Source: Calcarisporiella thermophila CBS 279.70
Taxonomy: Eukaryota > Calcarisporiellomycota
Assembly: GCF_041956535.1 (NCBI RefSeq)
Contig: NW_027192193.1
Span: 1,293,192-1,357,191, forward strand
DNA: 64,000 nt
Direction: 5' to 3'
In this document: positions 55,201-64,000 of the stretch, piece after piece
Position numbering within the stretch: position 1 is the first letter of the stretch
Layout: the number at the start of each line of letters is the position of its first letter
Translations under genes and position numbers: made by a program
Notes under the pieces: generated by a model
What the model saw: the letters and a program-made list of their open reading frames with translations, nothing else
Databases searched by the model: none
What the model was told of the DNA's origin: nothing

Positions 55201-55752
55201 GCTCAGCAGTGCTAATTTTATCCTTCCAAGTCAACTTTAGTTGTATAGACCTTTTAGTGTTTATATTTTCATCTATTTATTAACTCTTCTTGCAAGGTTG
55301 AATTATCGACCTCGTTCTATTTATTAACTCCACAAGATGCATTTCATTCTCCTCTTATTCAATAATAAACTAGTTTGCCATTTTTATTTTCTGGTTTCAG
55401 AAATATTTCACCTGGCTCCGTCAGCAATTACACATCAACCAACAGGGAGAAGGTTCTCATTTCCTCGTCGGTGTTGTCTTTTTTTTTTTCCAAATCCTTT
55501 AAAAAAAAATTCAGTTCCTCGTTTCGTTCTCCCATCTGTTATATATCATTTATAGTCATCTCTAGAATATTATATATCCTTTATACATACTCAAAATATT
55601 AATAGGCTTAATGTGTTACATTCCGCACATGCCTATTCTTCCATGCTATAATCCTCCCCATTCATCATAAAAACTCCTTCAGGTACATAGAAATTCGATC
55701 ACATCTGTACATTCTCTTCGAAGCTTACTTCTTTCTTCATGCAATAGAAATC
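55201..55752. other. AT-rich intergenic region
   Basis: 3' flank of the amidase and promoter of the kinesin, with T runs at about 55480-55515. No gene seen. Confidence 0.55.
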
Positions 55753-58700
55753 ATGACAAACACGTCAGCAACTAACAAAGATGCTGCACAGACGTCCGTC
55801 CAAGTTGGTGAGTAGTAGAAAAATATGCATTTTTAAAGCATCCTTAATTATAACATCGATCAAACATCATTTCCTTCATCCTGTATAGCTCTTCGCATCC
55901 GTCCTCTTACAGAATTAGACCGCAATCAACCACGTTTTTCAAAGCAGAAGGCCACGGAAATTCTTGCCGTCACCGAAGCACATAATTCAGTCACCATAGT
56001 ACCTTACAACAAACAATTTACATTTGACCATGTGTTTGGAACTGACTCGACACAGGAGAGCATCTTCGACACTTGCGTACGGAATTTGCTCCAAAAATTT
56101 ATCCAAGGTGAGAAGGCTTTTTTGTTGGTATTTAGTTGGTCGAGTATCCTTATCCACTTTTTATTCTCCCCAAGGCTATAATGTCACCATATTGGCGTAT
56201 GGCCAAACTTCCTCGGGAAAGACATATACAATGGGCACGGCTTCCGGAGCAATGAATGAGGCCCCTGAAACAATAGGCATTATTCCACGTGCTATTTCTA
56301 CTCTCTTTGAAAGCCTTAATGCCCCTTCTCAGCCGGCTGCCCAAGGACGGCCTTCTACTCCCGGGCCGCAGGGAGGAAGTGCCATTCCCACCCCCACTCG
56401 AAATGGACGCGCAACTCCCACTCGTATGCAGCGCCCCATGTCTATGCCAGTCTTTCAGAATTTACCATCTGGCGGTACCAGCAACAATAACAATAGCAAT
56501 AACCCCGGCAATTCTAATACCAAAACAACGATTCGTGTATCATTTGTCGAGATTTACAACGAGGAGCTCATTGATCTTCTGAATACCGATGGCAGCGAGC
56601 GCTCCAATGTGCAGATAAGAGAGGACAATAAAGGGAACATCTATTGGACGGGCGTGCGTGAAGTGATTGTGAATAGCCCGCGAGAAGTAATGCAATACCT
56701 GGCTATAGGATCACAGAATCGCCAAGTGGGCGCGACTGATATGAACGAAAAATCATCTCGCTCTCATGCAATATTTTCCGTAACACTTCGGCAGGAGAAA
56801 TGGTCAGGAAGCGGCGGAGGAGCAAGCATAGCAACAATGGCTGCAAATCGTGCACGGCCGTCGAGCCCCACACCTGGTCGATTGGGTACACCACGACGCG
56901 ACTCTTTAATGGCTGAACGCGCCTCGTCGCGGCTGAGTAATGTAGATGATGGGGAAATAACTGTCATCAACTCCAAGTTCCATTTTGTGGACCTGGCTGG
57001 TTCTGAGAGGGTAAGCATCTAGATATTCTATGCATTCCCTTTTTTTTAAAAAAAATATATGGCTCGATACTTAACTCTCTCTTACATCTTCTATTTTCTA
57101 AAGCTCAAGCGGACAAGTGCGGTTGGTGAAAGAATCAAAGAAGGGATAAGCATCAACGCTGGTCTCCTAGCACTAGGCAATGTGATTTCGGCGCTGGGTG
57201 ATGCATCGCGCAAGGTGACGCACATACCTTACCGAGATTCGAAGCTCACACGTTTATTGCAAGATTCACTCGGTGGAAATGCACAAACGTTAATGATTGC
57301 TTGCGTGTCGCCTGCTGAGTATAATTTGTCGGAGACCGTGAACACAATCAAATATGCTAATCGTGCGCGCAACATCAAGAATACTGCCACGCTTAATCAT
57401 GAAACTCTGCTATCCGACAATGTAGATCACTTGAAGGCCCTGATCGCTAAGCTGAAATCCGAGCTTCAAACTCTCAAAACTAGCGGTGACCAGTCGACCC
57501 CCCATCCTGGTGGCTCAGCACCTGGAGATGAGAACAGGGAGAAAAGTCGAGATGATCAAATGGTGGAGCAGTTGGAGAGCCAGATGGAGGAGCTTCAGTT
57601 AAGTTTTGCAGAGCTATCGGAGCGGCATGTCCAAGTGGAGGCCGAGCTGAATCGATACAAACGTATGCAAAGCAATACTGCGGGAGCACAAGGCAATAGC
57701 GCCTCTTTCCAAGAAATGGTGGAGCCAGTTGTGCAACAGTACGAGAAGGAAATTACATCGCTCGAATCTGAGCTCGCGCTAACTCGTGCAGCCCTTCGGC
57801 ACTCTGAAGCAACCCTGGAGGAATACGAGGCTAAGCTGCGTCACCATGAGGTGATGAACGAGCATCAACGTCACACGATTGCCGATTTGCGCAATAAGTT
57901 GGCAAAACAGCGTGAACGTGACAAGACTTCTGACCAGTACATCGGCCAGCTTGAGACGCAGCTCTCTGAAATAACTCAGGAGCATGAGCGGCAAAAAATA
58001 GAACTTCTCGAAATGAGGGAAAAGTTGGCCCATTCTCGCGAGGTTGGGACCAACAATGAAGACTATATAGGGGATCTGGAGACTCGGCTTACAAAAGCAC
58101 AGCAGGATGCCCAACATGCCGCGGAACTCTACCGACAGTTTGAAAACAAGATCGAGGAACGTGAGGCCATGATAGAGGATTTGAAGGAACGCATCAAGCG
58201 TGCCGAGAATCTTGACCTCCAGAAAATGATGCTGGCTGAACTGGATGAGCGCGACAAGAGTATCCAAGTTTTGGAGCGTGAGCTTAAAGAGGCACGAAGT
58301 CAACCCCCCGCTACTAATGGCATAAATGGAAACGTTTCCTCTCCAGCTGGGAATAAAGAGGAAAATAGCGGGAATTCGACCGAAGCCGAGGCTCTAAAAC
58401 AACGCATAGCAGCTCTTGAACAGCAGCTGACAGCTGTCCAGAAGACGCACCAAGACACGCTCAAGAATACAACTGAGCTCACGAAGAAGTACGAGGATTC
58501 TCTTGCAAAATCTGCCCAGCTGGAGGCTGCTCTTCTTGATGCACAGCGTGTCGCTGCCAGTAGCGAAGAAAAGGAAGTGCTCAACGGGGCAAGGCGTGAT
58601 CTCGATGCCGCACTCGCAGATAAAGAGGGCCTGGCGGCGCAAATGCACCGACTTCGTCAGGAAAATGAGGAACTAGATGCGCAGATTGGGGAGCTACATA

Positions 58701-61374
58701 CACGGATCCAGGAAAAGGCGGCGGAGCATGCATCTGAAACCGCAGTGTACCAGGCGACCATCTCGAGACTTGAAACCGAGCTTGTCTTGGTGGAAGAACA
58801 GCATGCGCAGGCGGTCCGCCAGCTTGATATTAAGGGTCAGGCGGAGGGAGAAGACGCCGAGGAGGCGAGAGAACAGGCTTGGCAGACTCAACTCCGACTC
58901 GAGAAACGAATTCGTGAACTCGAGGGTGAGTTGGTAATGGCTCGGGAGCTTCATTCAAAATCACAGGCTGGCCGGGAGGAGGCTGTCCTTGCCGCTTCGA
59001 TGGCGGTTGCTGACAGTCAAAATCGACTGCAGCAGCTGGAGGAGGAGAAGGCAGTTCAAGAAAAGCACCTTGTGGAGCTTCGCACACAGTATTCGGATCT
59101 TTTGGCTTCACTTGAAAAGAATGTTTCCACGCTTCCTGATACACATACATCCTCCCTCGAGTCCGTGCAAAATAGTCTGAAGCAGCTGTCTGAGTTACAT
59201 GAGAAGTGCACGCACGACTTAGAGACGCAGACAGCTCTTGTTGCGAAACTGAAACAGCGCTTGATGGAGGCGGAGATCGGCTCACAACGTGCGCTTTCTG
59301 CAAAACTAGAGGAAAACGAGAAGCTCCGCCTCGACCTCAACGCATTGCGCCAGGTTGAACAAAACCAAGAGGCTGTCATCCACGCACAGGACGAGGAGAT
59401 CCGCGAATTACGCGCGGAAGTGGAGCGCCGCGAGGAGCGAGTACGCATTATGGGTTCACAGTTTGATCAGGTGCGGGCGGACATTACTGAGATGGAGCGA
59501 GAGAAAAATAGCTGGTTTGAGGATAAGGAGACGCTTGAAAAACGCATTCACGAATACGACACGCGGATTGAAGCACTGGAGGCCGAGCTGGGCAAGGTTG
59601 AGATGCGCTCCAGGGAGAGCGAGTCGGAGCTCAATGAAGCCCGCTCTGTATTGGCTCGCTCTGCATCAGAACTTGCGGGTCTGCAAAAGGCGATCCAGCT
59701 CCTCGAACAAGAGAAGCAGGAGGCCGCTACTGAACGGGAGCGGCTCCGACAGCGGAATGATGAGCTCGCAGCCGAATTTGATCGGATGACATCGGAAAGT
59801 GATGCTCTTAATATTCTCCAGGATAACTTGCAAAAATCTCGGGCGGACCTACAGGCTTGCGAGGCTCAGTTGCAGGAGGCTAAGGGCCAAATCTCAGAAC
59901 ATGCAAAACGCAGTGCAGAGCTGGAGGCGATGAATCACCAGTTGACGGTGTCGGCAGAGAACAATCACAAGGTTCAGAAGAGCAAGGTGGCTGAGCTCGA
60001 ACAAAAGTTGAGCACGCTCGAGGAAGAGCACCAGCGTAACTTACAAGAAGTGGTTGAGGAGATGTCAAGGGTGGAGGCGGAGAGGGATGCGATCCAAGAA
60101 CGATTTTCGCTGCTTCAGAAAGCTGCAAGCGAAGAAGAAGAAAAAGGGGTGAAATTAGAAGCGGAGCTAAATCAGTTGCGCCTCTCCTTGACACAAAAAG
60201 AAGAGATGCATACGTTAATTGAGGTAAGTAAAAAATAGAAATGACCTCGCGATAAGAGTTTGGCTTTGATTCCTTATCATAATTTTACCTATGCTGAATC
60301 ATATCTCAATTAATTTTCTAGAACGAAAAGTCTTCACTTTCGGATAAGATAAGCGAGTTGCAAACCACTAACGCAAAGCTCCAGGAGCGTCTGGAGAAAT
60401 TGGAGCAAGAATATACTGAGCTTAAAACGCATGCTGCCAAGGATGCAAAGGAGATGCAGGCGGAGATGCTACAGCTTATGGAGGAAAACGAGCGTCTTGT
60501 GAAGACGATCGAGGACCAGGAGCGAGCATCGAGCTACATTAACACCCCACCGCAAACCCCTCGATCAAACGGGGCTGCCGTTCCACTTCCGCCCTCAGCG
60601 ACCTCAAATCTCAATCAAAAACTTGTGCATTTACAGAACACAGTGCAACAACAAACAAAGATGCTCCGGGCTTTGGAAGAGCGCAATGCACAGCTTGAAC
60701 GAGAGCGGCGCGCAATGGAAGAGTCCATCTCGGATGAAAGGCGTGCATCGAATAGTTCTTCTGCAGCAGGAGTTCGCTCTTCATCTCGCACCAGTAATGG
60801 CCCCTCGCTCCCACCTCCCACACCTCCCCCCAATAATCCGCTACCCCCTCCCCCTCCTACCGCTTTTGCCCCCCCATCTAGCCCCCCGCCCCAGCTTACT
60901 ACCGCCCCCATGACATCGCGACCAGCAGCGCTTCAGCGCGCCGGCTCTCTCAACTCTGTTGGATCGGCTGGATCTACCGATTCCATACAGTATGAGAAGA
61001 CCGTGGCACAGATGAATAAGCGCATCTCTGGCCTTGAAGCTGATCTCCGTGCCCACCAAGAGATAGTTCACAACGTCGAGTCGCAGCTCCAGCGTACACA
61101 AACACAGCTCCGTGAGTCTCGAAAGGACAACGAGGTGCTTGCGCGCGACAACCAGGCCCTTGCCGAAGAGGTGGAGGCGAGTAAGGGGGATCTGGAGCGG
61201 ATGAGAAAGGAGTTTCAGGATGCCATCACGTCCTACGAATCGAAATTGCGCACACTCGAGGATCAGGTATCGCAGGAGCGAAAACAGAGAGAAAAGGCGG
61301 AGCGAGCTCGCGGGATTCTCGAAAATCGAATCGAGGATCTTGTACAAAAGAAATCCAAGTTTATTTGCTTCTAA
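55753..61374 (+). CDS. Kinesin-4 family motor (chromokinesin/KIF4-like)
   Basis: Plus-end microtubule motor; kinesin-4 proteins act in spindle midzone and microtubule length control. Five exons, about 1760 residues. The motor domain is N-terminal: [27 protein letters not shown] (P-loop), [30 protein letters not shown] (switch I), [10 protein letters not shown] (switch II), and [20 protein letters not shown], diagnostic for kinesin-4. Two low-complexity inserts interrupt the motor: about 70 residues after ISTLFES and about 55 residues between LRQEKW and [10 protein letters not shown] coiled coil of more than 1000 residues (57400-60230) follows, then a last exon with a Pro-rich linker (about 60780-60910) and a further coiled coil ending KSKFICF. 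No zinc-binding CRD tail like KIF4 is seen. Confidence 0.92.
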
Positions 61375-61714
61375 TCAAATACGCTCCTACTCTCACCCCC
61401 CCCCCCCACCTAAAAAATAAGCCTTTCGCTTTTCATTTCGATGGTTATTGTCTTTTGTTATTGTCCTTAATATTTGGTATTATTATTTTGATCTATATTT
61501 CATTCTATATATTATCTGGTACCAATTTTCTCTTCACTGTGTTCTTTTTCTTAGTGCGCGTTTTTCTATTTCCTACTCTCCCTTTCCCCTCCAACCTGTT
61601 ATTCAGTGAAGTAATTTTCGTGCATTTTTTTCTTTGAATTATAAATATCCCCCCATCAAATTCTCCTTCAATTTCTCAGGAAAATGAAACTATCTTTTTG
61701 TCTTATCTAATAAC
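61375..61714. other. Intergenic region with C homopolymer
   Basis: 3' flank of the kinesin gene and promoter of the next gene. A run of 12 C residues at 61396-61407 lies 22 bases after the stop. T-rich otherwise. Confidence 0.55.
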
Positions 61715-62869
61715 ATGGAATTTAAAAATCAAGACGCCATGGTTCAATTAGGAGAATTCAGTCCTATATGGAACTTCATCTCCGCACACATATCCCCTTC
61801 AGCTTCGTCTGCTTTGCATCTGCAACCCAATTTGAGAGAATATGAATACGAAGCGAAGAGAGTCGGAGATGTTGCGTATGATCTGGGCGATTTTGAAGCG
61901 GTCTTCAAGTATCTTGAGCAGGAGCGTGCCTCCATTGCTAATGCAAGAATAAAGACAACAAATCAGAACATGCTCTACTCATCAGATCCTCTAGCTGTCC
62001 AGCTGTCGTCCTCCATTTCTAGTCCATATAAAATGGAGCCCGGCTTGATCCCCCTTCAGATTATAAAGAAGAGCAAACTTAAAGCTGTGCTCGACAACAA
62101 GAAGCGGTCATCCAAGAAGAAGTTGTTACAGCAGGAGTCGATATCCACTACAGGTGTGGCTAAGGAGGAGAGCATGTTACCCTCAACCTTATTATACCCT
62201 TTAACCATATCAAGCTATTTTCAATACTCATCGATTCTTCCACCCCCACTTTCGCGATCGGAAAATGACTCCGCTCACATTTTTATCGACAACTCGAATA
62301 TCGTGGTCGGCATGCTGACCCACTGTCCACCTAATTCTCGCCCAAAATTGCGGTACGATTCTCTCTTTTGTATACTGGAACGCGGTTGGAGGGTCGCCCG
62401 TCGCATACTGGTTGCCTCAACTCCTTTGTATCAGCCGCTGCAGGGAGCGGAGCGTGCTAACTATAGCGTGTCTGTGTTGCGGCGGGTTGCTCAGCGGAGC
62501 CCCGGTTTTTCTTCCTCATCCTCGTCTTCCGAAGACAGTCCCAGCTCACTAGCCACGACTTCTAGGCGCAATACGGAGCAGTGCGTGGATGAGCTTCTCC
62601 AGCTCAAGATATTCGAATCACTGTTGGATCATGCACCAGCGACGCTCGTGCTCGCCACAGGAGACGGTAAAACTGGCGAGTTTTCAAGCGGGTTCTACCG
62701 TGCAGTCGTTAGAGCGCTGGAACGAGGCTGGCGGGTTGAAATAGTAAGCTGGCGACATCAACTGAGTAAAGTGTACTGGGGTGATGAAATGATGCAATGG
62801 GGAGAACGGGGCCAATATGGCGTGGTGCTGCTGGACTGGTTTGAAGAGGAGCTCATTCGAAAGCTGTAA
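61715..62869 (+). CDS. NYN-domain protein (PIN-like nuclease fold)
   Basis: Intronless, 384 residues. The first about 190 residues are weakly conserved, with a basic patch (NKKRSSKKKLLQ). From about residue 188 comes a NYN domain: AHIFIDNSNIVVGMLTH (first acidic residue), RYDSLFCILERGW and VARRILVAST, then a Ser-rich insert with acidic residues, then LVLATGDGKTGEFSSGFYRA (second acidic site), VVRALERGWRVEIVSWRHQL and a C-terminal YGVVLLDWFEEEL. Known NYN proteins are metal-dependent RNases or degenerate RNA-binding relatives; both Asp positions are present, so activity is possible. It lies downstream of the kinesin on the same strand. Confidence 0.82.
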   Translation: MEFKNQDAMVQLGEFSPIWNFISAHISPSASSALHLQPNLREYEYEAKRVGDVAYDLGDFEAVFKYLEQERASIANARIKTTNQNMLYSSDPLAVQLSSSISSPYKMEPGLIPLQIIKKSKLKAVLDNKKRSSKKKLLQQESISTTGVAKEESMLPSTLLYPLTISSYFQYSSILPPPLSRSENDSAHIFIDNSNIVVGMLTHCPPNSRPKLRYDSLFCILERGWRVARRILVASTPLYQPLQGAERANYSVSVLRRVAQRSPGFSSSSSSSEDSPSSLATTSRRNTEQCVDELLQLKIFESLLDHAPATLVLATGDGKTGEFSSGFYRAVVRALERGWRVEIVSWRHQLSKVYWGDEMMQWGERGQYGVVLLDWFEEELIRKL

Positions 62870-63299
62870 AATCGTACATATCCATGTGTATATAGAGCAC
62901 GCTTTTAAATTTTAAATTCAGAGTTACTGCTTCATTTGTTTTTCTAGTGTCACTTATGTTTCCTTGGTGTGTTTTTATTTGCACTTTCTTTGCTTGAGGG
63001 TACTTTATTTTTCTCTTATCTCGGATTCCCAATTTACCAGATGGTTTTCTTAATTTTCAACGTTGCTGTAATTTAATGTCATATTTATGCTTCGTTTTTG
63101 TCCAATCCTCCTACGATGTTTGGCTCATTCTACATTGTTTTTCAAAATTTCCATTTGCAATCGATTCAATATCCGATTACTCGAACACTCGAAATTACAT
63201 TTTCATATGTTGACATTCTAGAGGAAAAAGATTTTTCCTTAATGCTTATTTTTTATTTTCAACCATCTCGATCTACATTATTCATCAATCCATTGCATC
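62870..63299. other. Intergenic, T-rich
   Basis: 430 bases of 3' flank and promoter. No gene or clear motif. Confidence 0.5.
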
Positions 63300-64000
63300 A
63301 TGTTTCGCTTGCCATTGCGCTCACTCTTATCTTCTGCTCGTCCTTTCAGGGCTCAAGCACCTAAACCCTACTCAAATACCAGGAAATATTTTACCTTAAA
63401 CAATACATTTTCTCGACGATCCAGTAAAATAGCGGCTTCTGCCATCGCCGGAGCAGCGACCCTCGCCGCCCTTATAACATACCCTAGAAACCCATCCACC
63501 CACTGCCAGCATCAACAAGCGTCTATTGAGCCCGCCTTTTCTGAACCTGAAGTTGAGGCTCAACTTGAATTAGAGCGGGAGCAGCTCAGCATTGTAAAAC
63601 AACTCCGTGCAAATGACAACTATACTATATATACTCCACGAGCCCTCGTAACCTCGGAAGAGAAGCCCTATCAACTTATAATTCACAGTCTTCGTGGAAA
63701 AGATAAGATAGCACTACCTCCACTCACGTTTAGGAGTAGAGATGGGACTGAGGCGGTGACCATTGTGCATTTGGGAGAAGCCGTCTGCGGTCACAAAGGC
63801 ATTGTACATGGAGGGCTTCTTGCAACACTTCTAGATGAGGCGTTTGCTCATGTGGTATGACTAATTTTTCTACTGCTCAAGACTACTAAGATCTGATATA
63901 AAACTGACAACGTATCCTATTCACTAGGCCATTCCCAACCTACCTGGGAAAACTGGTTTCACGGCCAACATGAACATCAACTACCGACGTCCGTGTTTCG
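63300..64000 (+). CDS. Hotdog-fold thioesterase, mitochondrial-type (partial at right edge)
   Basis: Acyl-CoA thioesterase-like 4HBT-superfamily protein. ATG 63300 opens a basic, Ser/Arg-rich leader (MFRLPLRSLLSSARPFRAQA) with a hydrophobic IAASAIAGAATLAALI, like inner-membrane-anchored mitochondrial proteins of fungi. The hotdog domain starts near residue 150, with the active-site motif GHKGIVHGGLLATLLDEAFA. An intron (about 63858-63928) follows; the next exon reads AIPNLPGKTGFTANMNINYR and RPCF to the window end. About 210 residues are visible; only one or two strands are missing. Substrate unknown. Confidence 0.85.

Noticed and set aside
58830-59303. 157-codon minus-strand frame
   Set aside because: Antisense to the kinesin coiled coil; repeated codons of Glu/Gln/Leu create long antisense frames.

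Overview
The window reads as nuclear DNA of a fungus with compact, intron-rich genes. Evidence for a fungus is the set of typically fungal architectures: a Rom2/Rgf-type Rho GEF (DEP-DH-PH-CNH), a Cti6-like PHD protein, a Bun107/WDR48-type WD protein, a heme-less cystathionine beta-synthase-like protein and a Dal5-like anion:cation symporter. Introns are mostly 50-100 nt with GT..AG ends and a CTAAY-like branch site. A signal-peptide UDP-glycosyltransferase with a C-terminal membrane anchor would fit an early-diverging lineage, but I cannot place the species. No tRNA, rRNA, CRISPR array, transposon or virus was recognised.

Layout. 0-9 kb: 3' part of ORC4 (-), a small zinc-finger protein ending in a CaaX box (+), transaldolase (+), an UNC93-like membrane protein (-) and a UDP-glycosyltransferase (-). 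8.3-10.4 kb is almost empty apart from a TATA-box plus 21-codon ORF. 10.4-21 kb: WDR48-like protein, MFS symporter, universal stress protein (-), a secreted or membrane cysteine protein and a bHLH factor. 22-40.6 kb is the densest part: Rho GEF, SRR1-like protein (-), TFIIH subunit Tfb2, LRR protein (-), a bacterial-type RNase P protein (RnpA-like) with a mitochondrial-like leader, a divergent cystathionine beta-synthase, an EF-hand/coiled-coil/C-terminal-membrane protein resembling a KASH protein (-), cyclophilin A (-) and ribosomal protein eL19 (-). 41-46.5 kb: PHD protein and ribonucleotide reductase large subunit. 46.5-50.7 kb is gene-poor, with a few weak small ORFs and a strong RNA hairpin candidate. 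50.7-64 kb: tandem GFA-domain genes, a secreted amidase, a kinesin-4, a NYN-domain protein and the 5' part of a mitochondrial-type thioesterase.

The genes are mostly unrelated housekeeping functions: replication initiation, dNTP synthesis, transcription/repair, translation, pentose phosphate pathway, cell-wall Rho signalling and mitosis. They do not form one metabolic cluster. Recurrent cell-cycle promoter signals (MluI-box-like elements before RNR1 and before the KASH-like gene) fit S-phase functions.

The most notable find is the gene at 32542-33497. When its five exons are joined by canonical splice sites it gives a 229-residue protein with a complete bacterial RnpA fold signature. Also worth attention are the CBS-like neighbour with a rewritten active-site motif, the KASH5-like architecture at 35554-38099, and the CaaX zinc-finger protein at 1903-2175. 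Exon boundaries were inferred by eye from reading frame, GT/AG signals and family conservation, so ends of individual exons may be off.
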